Positions 1 to 10,653 of a DNA stretch of 35,109 nt are shown piece after piece. The notes below the pieces were generated by a model. That model saw only the letters and a program-made list of their open reading frames with translations. It made no database searches and was not told where the DNA came from. The stretch spans positions 1 through 35,109 of the forward strand of contig CAJNDS010001096.1 of NCBI GenBank assembly GCA_905221605.1, given 5' to 3'. This DNA comes from Symbiodinium natans. Lineage: Eukaryota; Sar; Dinophyceae; Suessiales; Symbiodiniaceae. Position 1 is the first letter of the stretch. The number at the start of each line of letters is the position of its first letter. The position numbers and the translations under genes were made by a program.

Positions 1-380
1 TGCGGTAATTAAGGGTTTTGTGGACCAGACCGCCTGGCAAAGCTTAATTACCGACCCCCCTCGGTAATTAAGCTTTTGGTGCGGTAATTAAGGGTTTTGT
101 GGGCCAGACCGCCTGGCAAAGCTTAATTACCGACCCCCCTCGGTAATTAAGCTTTTGGTGCGGTAATTAAGGGTTTTGTGGGCCAGACCGCCTGGCAAAG
201 CTTAATTACCGACCCCCCTCGGTAATTAAGCTTTTGGTGCGGTAATTAAGGGTTTTGTGGGCCAGACCGCCTGGCAAAGCTTAATTACCGACCCCCCTCG
301 GTAATTAAGCTTTTGGTGCGGTAATTAAGGGTTTTGTGGGCCAGGCCGCCTGGCAAAGCTTAATTACCGACCCCCATCAG
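1..380. repeat. 79-bp tandem satellite, about five copies
   Basis: The unit begins at 1, 80, 159, 238 and 317, a constant period of 79 bp. Copies are nearly identical (for example one A/G change near 24 and another near 345), and the array decays after about 380 into a diverged sixth copy near 397. Each unit carries GGTAATTAAG twice and its reverse complement CTTAATTACC once, so each unit can fold into alternative hairpins with loops of about 30 or 10 nt. There is no open reading frame of note. It could be a subtelomeric or centromeric-type satellite; the function is unknown. Confidence 0.95.
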
Positions 381-673
381 TAATTCAGCGTTTTTCTGCG
401 GTAACTAAGGTTTTTGCGCAGCGGTTAGCGCATGCGAGAGTTAGGGTCGTGCATGTGGGCTTTGTGGGTTGGTCAAAGCACACGCGAGGTTTCTAATTAG
501 GGTGGAGACTCAGCGCGCAGGTGCTTCGAACGCAGCAACGCAGTAAGGCATGAGTGTTGTAGATTTAACAAGCCACTTGAACCAGACTGGGCCTCTCAGT
601 GCGCTGGCGGTTGCCAGAGATGGCTGTCAATGGAGAAGCCTGGCCCTGGCCGCAGGCCGCAGTAATAGTAATA
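381..673. other. Unassigned spacer between satellite and heptamer array
   Basis: This stretch of about 290 bp holds one decayed satellite copy at its start. I see no convincing reading frame, RNA gene or splice signal in it. Confidence 0.6.
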
Positions 674-778
674 AGGGCTTAGGGCTTAGGGCTTAGGGCT
701 TAGGGCTTAGGGCTTAGGGTTTAGGGTTTAGGGTTTAGGGTTTAGGGTTTAGGGTTTAGGGTTTAGGGTTTAGGGTTT
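674..778 (+). repeat. Interstitial telomere-like heptamer array
   Basis: About 15 head-to-tail heptamers. The left third reads GGGCTTA and the right two thirds GGGTTTA, with the G-rich strand on plus. TTTAGGG is the telomere repeat of plants and several algae and alveolates. Because unique sequence follows on both sides, this is interstitial. The block-wise switch between two heptamer types suggests separate amplification of a C-for-T variant. Confidence 0.93.
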
Positions 779-1173
779 CTAAGTTTCTACGCATACAGAG
801 GAGGAGGGCGAGTGATTTCTTAAGTTCGGGATTCGGATCTCAGACAACATCTAAACGCACGTCCCTAGCCAACGACACACCAAGGCCCTCAATCGTCTCA
901 ATCAAAAAAGCTGCATAGCGAACTACCACTTCTAAACCCCCCCTCCCCCAACAACCCCCCCCCCCCCGCCCGCGAGCAACCCTGAGCCAGCCTAACTTGA
1001 CTGAGTTGCCTGAGCTTGAGCAACCGAAACGCAGACCGCAGAAGTAGTAAGCATAAGTTTCCATGAACGCAAGCAGTAAGCATCTCTCATCTCACTCTCT
1101 AAACCCAATAGCCCTAAATAGTAAGTTAGCCAGTCATCAAGTCATCATCTCCGCAAAATGCAAACGAAGCGGT

Positions 1174-1200
1174 GTGTGGGGGGCGGGGGGGTGGGTGGGT

Positions 1201-1232
<32 letters not shown>
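1174..1232. repeat. Poly-G tract
   Basis: An almost pure G stretch with a few T interruptions, ending in a run of more than 30 G. A smaller C-rich patch lies at about 937-969. Small reading frames across it are low-complexity artefacts. The exact length is unreliable in any assembly. Confidence 0.9.
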
Positions 1233-2354
1233 GGTTGGGACCTTCACTATAACACTTGCACTTCCTTTGAAACCCCCCCACCCCTCCCCCCCTGGCACTT
1301 GGAAACCACAAGGCCATTGCTCATGCCTGATGCTACAAAAAGCCCTGTGACCGCCGTGTCCCTGTGCCAGTACCCTTCACACCTTAAATCAACTCTGAAA
1401 TTGAACCCCTAAAAACCCTAAAGCCATCCTCCTAGCCTAACTCAGCCTAACACCCCCCCAACCATAGACCTAAACAGCCTAAACCCGTGTAACAGATTGC
1501 AAAACCACACAATCCTTCAACCCCCCAAAGGCGGCGCCTTGGCTCTCCTTTGGAGACTTTGGAGTGTAAGGTGTAAGGCATCAGTAAGGATCCAATCTGC
1601 CTGAACCTGGAGCACCAAGTCCAGACTTGGGAGGGCGGTTCTAGAGGGACTTATTACAGACGGGGCCAGGTATTTACAGGGCTTCCTAAGTATTCAGGTA
1701 GTGGGCTGTAGGGTCTGTAGAGCTTCTGTGGCAGGAGTTAGCAGCCGCTGTAGGGTTAAAGAGCCACGGTAGTGCCGGCCGTGCCTTGCTGAATCCCAGC
1801 TGCTGCTGTCCAGGAGACGGGTGAGGTTGCCTTGGAAAGAATATGTTTCGCACGTCTATCATATAAGATGCCAGACTTTGCAAGACGCCACGAAACTGAT
1901 ACTGATACTCGCCTCGCAGCTTGAACTTCAACTACGATTTTACTCCGGCTGCTACAGCCATACGCATTTGCTGCAATCATTTATGATAACTAGGAACCTC
2001 AAGTTAGGGCAACGGACCAGCAACTTGGTCTTGGCTTTCAACATTCTACAAGTCTAGGAACAACTAAAGAATGCAGCATAACTCTAGAGCAACAGACTGA
2101 ATGACCAGCAACTTTGTGTTGGCTTTCGGCCTTCTACTAGCTCTCTACACACAACTAAGCATGAAGTACAGGTGCTCGCAGAGCTAGGGGCAAGCTGGCT
2201 TTAGGCTTTGGGCTTACTGTCAGGCTTAGGCTTTAGGCTAAGGCTCGGTGTCAGGCAGAGTGGGAGGCTTGTGGGGAGATGGCATTGGCAAGCTTCATTT
2301 TGATGGCGTGTTTTGCCAAGGGGCCTGCCGTCAGTCATCTTCTCTCACCACCAG
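1233..2354. other. Region without a supportable gene
   Basis: Only short frames with poor composition occur on both strands. It contains scattered CCCTAAA-like and GGCTTTAGG-like words (about 1400-1430 and 2200-2245) that may be decayed telomere-type repeats. On the minus strand, 2355-2418 could be a very short exon: it is flanked by a CAG acceptor-like end and a GTGGTG donor-like start, and encodes about 21 helical residues. The support is too thin for its own entry. Confidence 0.5.
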
Positions 2355-2764
2355 TTGCGCGCTCGCTGTCTCCACTTCACGCGCCGCTACCGCCAAGACA
2401 ATATTCTGATCCAGCTGGTGCGAGGACGGGAGAGAATCAGCATCTGGCAGCACCTCAATTCACTCAGCTCTCTAAGCACCAAGCAGCCACCCTACGCTGC
2501 TACGCTCACTAGTGTCGGGAAGGAGACTCAGACTTGTGACTGTGGCCTGCGCATGTCAGCATGTCACTTTGGTTTGACCAACCAACTGCAGCCAAGGATC
2601 CATAAAGACATGGCTCCTTCGGGCAGCTTCGCGACTCTGGTCGTTGGCAGGGCCGGACGGCATCTCGACATTGAATCCTCAGGGAGTCACGGGCCACGGG
2701 ATAAACACAGGGAATATTAGTCTTAGTCATAGTCTTAGTAGTCACGGCAGGGCCATGTGGGCCA

Positions 2765-2944
2765 TGGTAGTGTTTGACAACATGTCGCCCGGGTCGGTGC
2801 CTTGCCACACCCAATATCGCAGTTTCCGGAGCACGAGCTCTTCTGACGTGTTCCGATAAGCAAGCGCCCGCGCACAGCGGCGCACTTTGCCCCCTGCTGT
2901 CGTATACCCATGTAGCGGGCAAGTCACATGGAACTGGCAAAAGT
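2765..2944 (-). CDS. Putative exon: Cys/His segment ending in RYW helix
   Basis: Open frame following an AG acceptor (intron end at 2945). It encodes a segment with the spacing C-x(4)-C-x(2)-H (CQFHVTCPLHGY), then a charged helix ending in LRKLRYWVW. This resembles small Cys/His segments seen repeatedly in predicted dinoflagellate proteins, where C..H is followed by a helix ending in LKHW; that comparison is from memory and is weak. The 3' boundary is uncertain, with GTGTGG and other GT sites near 2765-2800. It is probably one of the last exons of the long minus-strand gene. Confidence 0.45.
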
Positions 2945-3080
2945 CTGCCCTCTTCACCAAAGCAAAGATGAGGGAGCCCGAGCCCAAGAACACAGTCGAC
3001 CTCGGAACAGATCCGTCAAGCCGTCAAGCACCGTACGGTACACCAACACACTACACCACACCCACAACTTCACAACTGAC

Positions 3081-3426
3081 CCATATGCCCTCAGAGCATG
3101 TGGCATCCAAAGCTTGCTTGTCCAGCTGAAGTACTCTGAGAAGATGGAAGAGCGAACATGCTCACGGTCGGACAGTGTCTGTCCCACAGAAGCAAGGGGA
3201 TGCGATGGCGCCGCCGGTGTTGGATTCTGCACACGCGCTTTCTTTGCTGGAGGCTGGGGCGAGCGCGGGGCCTTTGCCTTACTGCTCGAAGAGGGTTCGA
3301 GTTCGGGTTCAGTCAGTGGCTCTGCGGGCTCGGCCTGCGCTGCCTCCACGGCCTCCGCAGCCTCAGCTGCCTCACTCTCATCCTCATCCTCGTTCTCACT
3401 TGCGCTTGAGACAAGCTCTGCAGAAA
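3081..3426 (-). CDS. Putative exon: acidic, Ala/Glu-rich linker with basic patch
   Basis: Open across 346 nt, from an acceptor (GCTACAG, intron end at 3427) to a GTCAGT donor-like site (intron start 3080). The product starts with an acidic run (SENEDEDESEAAEAAEAV), continues with a Pro/Ser/Glu-rich stretch, then a basic Pro/Lys patch (PPAKKARV) that could be a nuclear localisation signal, and ends in a more ordered aromatic segment. It looks like a disordered linker between folded parts of a larger protein. The opposite strand is also open here through compositional bias, but it lacks splice context. Confidence 0.45.
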
Positions 3427-3873
3427 CTGTAGCAGCGACAGCGGCCTGGCAACTGTGCGGCAGCTGCTGCTCACACTTTGCCCTGAGACACTCGAAACAC
3501 CAACACCCAACAACGATCCCAGCACAGGCCTGCGGCGCAGAAGGCTCAGAAGCTTCCGTCCCCGGCAGCCCCGGCCCCAAATCCAAGAAACCTGCATGAC
3601 ATTTGACTTGGCCTGTTTGCCTGGCCTAGTCCTATACAGTCTACTCCAAGCACTTGGCAGCACCACTGATCCCCATCCTAATCGACTCTAGTTTTAACTT
3701 GACAGCCAAGCCAAGCCACAACGTTCTGGCTGCGTTCGGTTGCCAGCAACACGAGCAGGCTCACCGACCCTCCCAACAGCGTAATCCTTCGCCTTCATGT
3801 TCGGACGAGGCGACTGTCCTTTGAGCAAAGCTTCGTAATACCTGAGGTGACCCGCTGACTGACTAAGTGTCTT

Positions 3874-4010
3874 TCACTCTCTATTTCTGCCTCTCTCTGC
3901 TCTCTCTGCTCTCTCTCTTCTCTCTCTTCTCTCTCTTCTCTCTCTTTTCTCTCTTCTCTCTCTTCTCTCTCTTCTCTCTCTTCTCTCTCTTCTCTCTCTT
4001 CTCTCTCTCT

Positions 4011-4064
<54 letters not shown>

Positions 4065-4133
4065 GTCTCTGTCTCTGCCTCTGTCTCTGTCTCTGTCTCT
4101 GTCTCTGTCTCTATCTCTGTCTCTCTCTCTCCC
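3874..4133. repeat. (CT)n microsatellite, purine-rich on the coding strand
   Basis: About 260 bp of CT dinucleotides with regular TTCTCTCTC and CTGTCT variants. It lies in the intron just downstream of the 4208-4735 exon in the minus-strand gene, so that transcript would carry a long (GA)n tract. Long open frames through it (Arg/Glu or Leu/Ser repeats) are artefacts. Confidence 0.95.
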
Positions 4134-4207
4134 CCTTTCTTTCATCACTCATCACACTCAGCAGACTCAGCACTCGGCACTAAGTACCAAACACATGCAA
4201 TCCTTAC

Positions 4208-4735
4208 CCGGATGCTTGTTCACTTGTCCATGGTGGATCTCCGCACAAGTGTTCCATATTCTAGTGCACTGGGCAAGGACCAAAAGATACGCGCGAGCTG
4301 GGGCCTTCTTGGGCTGAGAATACCAAACCCACGGGCCACGAGCAGTCACGGGAGGCTTCTGCGTGATTTTGCCTGCTGGGCAGACCTCTTCAGCCCACGC
4401 ATTGGCAGCAAGAAAATGGATCAGCTCCAAGACTGACAGCTTCCCCGGTTCATCGAAACTTGCAGTGTAGTGACCGAGGTTTGCACGCCGGGAATATTCC
4501 AAGACCACTTTCAGATGGCACGCAGCTTTCTCAGTCAAATAGAAAAAATCTGGCTCCAGTTGTTGATCTGAGAAATCCATTCCCTCAGCAGGTGCCGCAC
4601 GCAGCCAGTCATGTTTCTGCAGCTCGTCTGTCTCGTCACACGCAATCCAAAAGGATGCCTTGGTCTTCTTGAAAGACCCGCTGCCTGCAAAATTGCAGAT
4701 GATGCTCATGCAATTGTTCAGCCATTCCGAGCAGC
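4208..4735 (-). CDS. Putative internal exon, 176 codons, family not recognised
   Basis: This is the best-defined exon of the left half. The minus-strand frame is open from a CACAG acceptor (intron end at 4736) to a consensus GTAAGG donor (intron start at 4207), 528 nt in all. The product is well composed and globular-looking: an N-terminal Cys/Trp-containing helix (CSEWLNNCMSIICNFAG), a central helical region (EKAACHLKVVLEYSRRANLG), and a C-terminal segment (RAYLLVLAQCTRIW) followed by AEIHHGQVNK. The last part reminds me of a helix-plus-HH motif common in unannotated dinoflagellate proteins; this is a recollection, not a search. Neighbouring exon candidates lie on both sides on the same strand. 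No catalytic motif is visible, so no function is assigned. Confidence 0.65.
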
Positions 4736-4979
4736 CTGTGTCTGCGCCTGATTGCCTAGGCATTCAGCATGAAGAACGCATCGCATCAACTCGAGAGTCG
4801 AGAGTGAGAGCCCCACTAACACAACTCAACTGAAAAAGAGGCAGCAATATCAACAATGCACAAGGCAAGTCACGGTGGCAGTAAGCGTCAGACAAACACG
4901 TCGCACACAGAGTCACACGACTCGACTCACTACACATTGAAGATTGAACCAGCTGAATGGGTGCAACAGAGCTACACAC

Positions 4980-5173
4980 CTGTTGGTTTCACCTCCTTGG
5001 CAAGCAAACGTCGCCCTTCATCACTCAGTGTGTACATGGGACCACTGCAGCCATCGCCAGAACATGACCATATCTGAATGTTCGCCAAGGCATTGATCAA
5101 GTCCGCACTTCGCTCGTGCGCACGGTCAACAGCGGTGCTGGAAGCCTTGTCCGGAACCAGCGCTTTGTTCAAC
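4980..5173 (-). CDS. Putative internal exon, 194 nt
   Basis: Open from a CTGACAG acceptor (intron end at 5174) to a GTGTGT donor (intron start 4979). It encodes about 64 residues: a helical start (LNKALVPDKASSTAVDRAHE), then a hydrophobic stretch (DLINALANIQIW), a small Cys/Gly turn (CSGDGCSG) and a charged end. It lies about 245 bp upstream of the 4208-4735 exon in transcript order. Function is not recognised. Confidence 0.6.
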
Positions 5174-5574
5174 CTGTCAGGGAAGCGTGCGTGCTGCGGC
5201 GCTGTCGAGGCTTGGCCGCTTGGCCAGGGACTGTGGCTAGAATCAGTACATGTACGGGCGCAGGCGCACAACAAGCACAAGTTTCTAAAATAAACAGAAA
5301 AACACGGGAAATGCTGTACACCGACTCTGGCTCTCACATTTTGCAGGCCAGACGCCATGCCATGCAAAAGATGTCATTCTGTGAACTTGCGCCCGTCGTG
5401 GATTGCGACACACTGCGAAGGCAAACCCGTGACAACGTTTGGCCTGGCCATTTGGTCAACTGGAGCTTGAGGGCTTGAGAAGGGCAACTTTCGGAACTTA
5501 AGAACTTAAGGATCTTGAGGCTTGAGGCCTTGAGGATCTTGGCCCGGACTGAAGGCTTCAGTCTTCAGGCATCA

Positions 5575-5654
5575 AGCTTCAGGCTTTCAGGGCTTTCAGG
5601 GCTTTCAGGGCTTTCAGGGCTTTCAGGGCTTTCAGGGCTTTCAGGGCTTTCAGG
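5575..5654. repeat. 9-bp minisatellite reading Pro-Glu-Ser on minus
   Basis: Eight or nine copies of GGCTTTCAG or its phase variants. On the minus strand the array is in frame with the exon candidate just upstream (5692-5813) and would add a Pro-Glu-Ser run. GT sites near 5692 could also end the exon before the array, which would make it intronic. Confidence 0.9.
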
Positions 5655-5691
5655 CTGTATATAGATTGTAGGCCAGGCACTTGTCGGATCG

Positions 5692-5813
5692 CACTTCGCA
5701 GTCTCGACTTGTTGGCTGCGAACGATAAAATCAATGCCAGACAGCGCCGCTGACATGTCGCCGAGAAGCGTAAACTTCGAGAGGTTCCCCGTGATTACTT
5801 TGAACCACAGGCA
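5692..5813 (-). CDS. Putative internal exon, 3' end uncertain
   Basis: Follows an AAGTCAG acceptor (intron end at 5814). It encodes about 40 residues of beta/alpha-looking sequence beginning CLWFKVITGNLSKFTLLGD and continuing with SGIDFIVRSQQVE. The proposed donor near 5691 (GTGCGA) is only one of several. If it is not used, the frame runs on into the Pro-Glu-Ser repeat. Function is not recognised. Confidence 0.5.
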
Positions 5814-6108
5814 CTGACTTGCCAGTTGCAAAGCAAGCGGCTCTGGCGCCGCGCGCCCAGCCTGCTCAGCCTTCTCCAGCGCCAGCAGCGGTAGTTCAGC
5901 ACGACATGTTCCAGGCCTGGATCCTTCTGGGTTTCAGCACGGCAGTGCGAGGCTGGGGGCAGAGGCCGAGGATCGCGGAGTGCAAGGCTGGGGGCAGAGG
6001 CCGAGGAGTCGAGGAGGGTCGTTTTGACGCTCAAGTTTTGGATTAGCAGGGGCGCGGCCGGGCCGGCGATGTGGTGATGTCTTACGTTCTAGCCAAGTTC
6101 TAGCACAC

Positions 6109-6259
6109 CAAATTCAAATCGAACAACAGCTGCAAAGTGGCCTGTGCCCTGGGGCTTGGGCACGTCGACCAGCTCAACCAACTGCCTCTGTTCCACGCCC
6201 GTGCTTGTCAACGAGGATTTTGGAATGGCAAAGACAACCTTGTCACCTCGAAACGCAAC
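6109..6259 (-). CDS. Putative internal exon, 151 nt
   Basis: Bounded by a CGTCAG acceptor (intron end at 6260) and a GTGTGC donor (intron start 6108). It encodes about 50 residues with alternating hydrophobic strands (VAFRGDKVVFAIP and FAAVVRFEFG) joined by a charged helix. The composition is clearly protein-like compared with the other two frames. It sits between the 6486-6639 and 5692-5813 exon candidates on the same strand. Function is not recognised. Confidence 0.55.
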
Positions 6260-6485
6260 CTGACGGACTGACACGTGACGGACTGGTGACTGGTGACTGT
6301 TGACTGACTCGACTCTCGACTTACTACCATCATCTACCATTTGCCAATTGCCACCTACGAATAAGATTCGCTACTCACTACTAACTACTCGCTGCCCCTG
6401 CCAACTTTCCAGCTGCCAAACAGCACGCCACACGATATTTCACTGTTTCACAATGTCACAAGACGGGTTGACTGGCCCGCCCCAC

Positions 6486-6639
6486 CTGTGCCATATGCTT
6501 CACGAGCATTTCGATCCTGAAGTCGACCTTCTGATCTTGCAGCGGCCGGGATGGCTCGGGCTCTCCAAGTTCCGTAGAGAGGCGCACCAACTCGCCTTTC
6601 AAGCGGGCTTTGCTCATATGCTTCAGGTCCACGTCGTCC
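6486..6639 (-). CDS. Putative internal exon, amphipathic helices
   Basis: Bounded by a TCTACAG acceptor (intron end at 6640) and a GTGGGG donor (intron start 6485), 154 nt. The product is two predicted helices separated by a Pro/Glu linker: DDVDLKHMSKARLKGELVRL and DFRIEMLVKHMAQVG. The pattern resembles SAP-like or other short helical repeats, without a diagnostic match. Short degenerate 9-bp repeats (CTTATGGCA type, about 6713-6800) lie just upstream in the preceding intron. Confidence 0.6.
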
Positions 6640-6854
6640 CTGTAGACTAGGCTTGGAAGATCTTGGCGGGACCGTGACGTCATCGAGTCCGCGTCGAGGC
6701 CAAGCAGCTTCCTTATGGAACTTATGGCACTTGTGGCCCTTGTGGCCCTTATGGCACTTGTGACTCATGACTCATGACTCATGACCTATATGTCTTATTT
6801 ATGGACTTATGGACCACAAGGCCACTAGGCATATGATATGGCCGCTGGCCTCAC

Positions 6855-6971
6855 ATATCCAGGCTCCCGAGGAAAGCTCGCAAGCCAAGCCTCGCCACTG
6901 CATTCCGAAGATCTTTCTCCTTGGCGAACTGGCCGTGGATGTCCACGACGGCGCGCAGGCACTGCAGGGCA
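6855..6971 (-). CDS. Putative internal exon, 117 nt
   Basis: A short frame open between a TTTGCAG acceptor (intron end at 6972; an alternative CTGCAG lies 10 nt further in) and a consensus GTGAGG donor (intron start 6854). It encodes a helical segment containing LRAVVDIHGQFAKEKDL and RNAVARLGLRAFLG. The two longer overlapping frames on this strand are poorly composed, so I prefer this shorter one. Function is not recognised. Confidence 0.5.
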
Positions 6972-7139
6972 CTGCAAACTGCAGGGCCATAAATGAACAA
7001 GACATGGCGCGTGCAGAGGCAGTCGTGTTAGGTGTAGTTTGAGTGAGTGAGTGGGGTGTAAGTGTAAGAACCAACAATAAAAATGACATGGCCCAGGGCC
7101 CAAGGCCCCAATGGGTGGCATAGCAGCATAGCCTAACAC

Positions 7140-7333
7140 TCATAGAAAGAACAGTCCGGCCCGGCCAGTGGATCCTGCTTCACGGCAACGCAAAGACGAG
7201 GGAAGCGAAGGGAGCAGGACAAGTACGGGAGTCCGCAGTTCGGCGACTTTCGCAACAGCTGCGTCACTCGGGCATGCCAGCCCTCTATCGGGCGCTCCAC
7301 AACGCCAAGCATGGCGAGCGAAGATGACCATTC
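7140..7333 (-). CDS. Putative internal exon, 194 nt
   Basis: Open from a TGTTACAG acceptor (intron end at 7334) to a GTGTTA donor-like site (intron start 7139); an in-frame TAG follows at 7135-7133. It encodes about 65 residues, including MLGVVERPIEGWHARVTQLL and the hydrophobic CGLPYLSCSLRFPRLC. The motif order G-W-H, then a helix, then GLPYL, looks like a conserved folded unit, but I cannot name the family. If the donor is not used, the TAG would end the protein here. Confidence 0.5.
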
Positions 7334-7661
7334 CTGTAACATTCTTGGAGGGCCGGGCCGGGCCGGAGGCTGGGGGCCGGGGCCGGGAATTCTGAAAGCA
7401 AACATGATTATTTCACCTCAAGAAAGGAGTGCAATGATCACAAAACCCTGGCCCAGGCTCCAAGAAAGCTTGCACACATGGATCGTTACTGCCGATCAGC
7501 CCGGCTGACGTGAGAATCCCCTGCGCAAGCTTCTCAACCTTGGCAAGACACACAAACGCGACGTCCCAAGAAACCATCGATTCTATAGCCCATATCGTAG
7601 CAGTGCACGGTGCACAGTGCAGCGTGCACTTTCATTGACTTTCATTGCCATGTTACCATGT

Positions 7662-8024
7662 TCAGCCAATTCTATGAGCGCCCGCCGCACGCACAACTCT
7701 ATGAAAAACGTCTGGCAAAGCGGCTCCTCTGGAGTGTAAAACGCCTAGAAGTCGGGTCAAGCCAGGCTGCCACAGGCCGCAGCGCAGGCTCCCGAGTGCC
7801 AGCCGAAAAACCAACGAGAGGGCCTCGCTCGCTATCAACACATGAAGAACTATGGCCTGCTGCCTGCCCCGAGCCCGTTGACCCCCACTGCCTGTCCATT
7901 TTGGGTTCAGGAAGCGCTGCGTCTGCTGGTGTCGCCATCCAGGCCGTTTTTGCTGATCCGGAGCGTCATACAAGGCAAGGCACTTGGCGGCGCAATCTCG
8001 AACCTTACGCTTGCCGCTTGCCAT
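7662..8024 (-). CDS. Possible exon(s), boundaries unresolved
   Basis: A 120-codon open minus-strand frame. The first 30 residues (KRKVRDCAAKCLALYDAP) and the hydrophobic middle (AIVLHVLIASEALSLVFRLA) look coding. The Gln/Arg-rich part between them may be intronic, and a second minus-strand frame is open over 7699-7938. I keep it as a low-confidence member of the exon chain. Confidence 0.3.
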   Translation of the reverse strand: MASGKRKVRDCAAKCLALYDAPDQQKRPGWRHQQTQRFLNPKWTGSGGQRARGRQQAIVLHVLIASEALSLVFRLALGSLRCGLWQPGLTRLLGVLHSRGAALPDVFHRVVRAAGAHRIG

Positions 8025-8047
8025 CTTGCATTTAGGCTTGACTGCTC

Positions 8048-8298
8048 ACTGCCAAGCAGCGGTAGCAGGGTCAGGGTGGCCCAAAGCACAGAGCAGGTAG
8101 GGCAATTCTCCCCACACGTGGAACTTCGCAATGCTCACGGTAAGTATGAATGAGATGGCCCTCTCCCAATCATCACATACCTTCGTGGAGACTTCAAGGC
8201 AAGACGCCTCCCCCAAGTACGCCAGAAGACGTGGCTTGGTGTCCTCGGCAAGGCTCTTCAGTTTCAGCAGTGCTTCGCCGGCAGCAAGCTCAGAGCTT
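8048..8298 (-). CDS. Putative internal exon, helical, 3' end uncertain
   Basis: Starts after a GCCGCAG acceptor (intron end at 8299). It encodes a well-formed helical segment (LAAGEALLKLKSLAED, CLEVSTKVCDDWERAISFIL) followed by FHVWGELPYLLCALGHPD. A GTGAGC in the middle (after SFILT) could be a donor, but the downstream residues still look coding. The frame stops at 8046. Function is not recognised. Confidence 0.5.
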
Positions 8299-8973
8299 CT
8301 GCGGCCCCTCAGGGCACACTCGCATGGCGGTGGCAAGCTGCGTCGTTCTCGATTGCCAGCTTGCACATACTGCATGTTCCTCTTTTCATGACAAACGCAA
8401 CCTTCACTCCAGCGTGAGAGGAACTCCGCAAGATAGCCTATATCCGCAGTCCATTTGCAAAAAAGCCAGAAGTCCTGATTCTTGATGACCTAAGCTGTCG
8501 TCACTTGTGACCGCGTGGCGCCGTGCCCACGGCACCATGCCCACGGTGCTGCAGTGCCACTATCGTTATACTCGCTCCCAGCCCGGCCCAGCCCGGGCCG
8601 CCCCTCTACCACAACGAAGACTGAGACTCAGACTCCGACTAATGAAGATACTAGTTAATACTGAATATCAGCGCCTGACAACTTGATAAAGCTGCCCCCG
8701 TCCCCGGCCCCCAGCTTATGGTTTGGAAAACACACTGCAAGGCCGCAAGACTTGATCACATTTGACACTTGCCTGATCCAGCTTGTCGATCCTTGGGCCA
8801 GCAGACTCCGACTCGGCATTCGTTTTGCCCGCATCAGCATCAGCATCTCTTTGCTTCATGCCAGCGGCGAACGCAGACTTGTTCCAATATCTTCTCAAGT
8901 GGGGTTCCAGCTCCAGTACCTTGGATCGGGCCAGGGCTTGCGGAAGGACTCATGACTCATGACTGCAAATTTC

Positions 8974-8999
8974 ATGATGCGCGCGCGCGCGCGCATCAT
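8974..8999. repeat. 26-bp perfect palindrome with (GC)n core
   Basis: ATGATGC, a pure alternating CG core, then GCATCAT: a perfect inverted repeat without a spacer. Alternating CG of this kind can adopt Z-DNA and can extrude as a cruciform. No role is shown. Confidence 0.9.
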
Positions 9000-9076
9000 A
9001 GAAATGGTACCTCTATCTGAGGGTGGAAACACGTGCAACGCGCCTCTCTGAGCTGTACACAAGCATCTTGAAATCC

Positions 9077-9283
9077 GCCCCCCCCCCCCCCACCCCCCCC
9101 CCCCCCCCCCCCCAACCCCCACCCCCACCCCCCACCCACCCCCCCCACCCCCCCCCACCCCCCCCCACCCACCCCCCACCCCCCCACCCCCCCACCCCAC
9201 CCCCACCACCCCCCCCCCCCCCCCCCCCCCACCCCCCCCCCCCCCCACCCCCACCCCACCCCCCCCCACCCCCCACCACCCCA
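9077..9283. repeat. Poly-C/CCCCCA tract of about 207 bp
   Basis: Almost pure C with scattered single A. The minus strand is a long G-rich tract with the composition of G-quadruplexes. Frames through it are Pro/His or Gly/Trp artefacts. Confidence 0.95.
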
Positions 9284-9379
9284 ACAAAACACTTAACCTT
9301 TTTGGGTTTTGTTTGCCCCGTTTAAAAAGGCAGATCCCAAAGGGGACATTGACATTTTAGGCAAACGACAAGAATCCAC

Positions 9380-9412
9380 CGTTCAACCGTTCAACCGTTC
9401 AACCGTTCAATT
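9380..9412. repeat. Short 8-bp tandem repeat (CGTTCAAC)
   Basis: Four direct copies of the octamer CCGTTCAA, followed by decayed copies to about 9450. Confidence 0.85.
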
Positions 9413-9697
9413 TGTCAACCCTTCAACTTGAAGCCTTCAACTTCAACCCCCAAAGTCAAGTCGAGGATCAGCCCGTGTGAAGTTAACCAATCTCTCCCAC
9501 CGAAGTGACTTCAGCGAAATGCTGAAGTTTTTGAAGGCATCATCGAGGTCCTCCGGCATGGGCGGTTACAGTTATAGTTGTAGTTGCGGGGTCGTTCCGA
9601 AGGAAGTAGGCCGCGTATAACGGTTCAGGCTGGTTCGGGTTTCAGCTGGTGGCTGGCGGCGGTGCATGTTTTTGCGCCTACCATACTAATGGATTAC

Positions 9698-9822
9698 CGG
9701 CCCACACGCGGTCCTTTCTGTCGCGAGGAAGACAATGGGCCCGAAAGGCCTCTCTCGGCATCACTTTGCTCAGAAGACGCTCCAATTCGCTGAGGTCATC
9801 GTGAAATTTGTTCCAACTTGGA
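9698..9822 (-). CDS. Putative internal exon next to the CA repeat
   Basis: Open from an acceptor-like TCCAAG near 9823 to GTAATC (intron start 9697). It encodes a charged helix, WNKFHDDLSELERLLSKVM, followed by a basic segment (PREAFRAHCLPRDRKDR). Only about 35 bp separate it from the 650-bp CA array, so that array would be in the preceding intron. The acceptor is weak. Confidence 0.4.
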
Positions 9823-9856
9823 TGTGGCGGAGACAGCGCAATCGTACACAAACTGC

Positions 9857-10510
<654 letters not shown>

Positions 10511-10563
10511 GAGCCGTCGCAACTGTGCCTGTACGATGGAAATTATTGCCATTGCCATTGCAC

Positions 10564-10653
10564 TCAAGAATCAAGAATGTCTGTTCCAAGGTGTTCTTCA
10601 GCATGTTGTCTGCCACGTGTTTCAGGCCGATGATCTTGATGCAGTTTGGCATC
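10564..10653 (-). CDS. Putative internal exon, 90 nt
   Basis: Bounded by a TGCCCAG acceptor (intron end at 10654) and a GTGCAA donor-like site (intron start 10563). It encodes MPNCIKIIGLKHVADNMLKN followed by a hydrophobic helix (TLEQTFLILE). The composition is clearly protein-like. It lies just right of the CA array. Function is not recognised. Confidence 0.5.
   Translation of the reverse strand, partial: DAKLHQDHRPETRGRQHAEEHLGTDILDS

Noticed and set aside
674-778. True chromosome end
   Set aside because: Unique sequence and a satellite continue to the left, and the G-rich strand points inward, so the array is interstitial.
3795-4436. Arg/Glu and Leu/Ser ORFs over the CT repeat
   Set aside because: Products of a simple repeat; the tract lies in an intron.
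9077-9283. CRISPR-like or coding proline-rich region
   Set aside because: It is a homopolymer-like tract without spacers or a supported gene.
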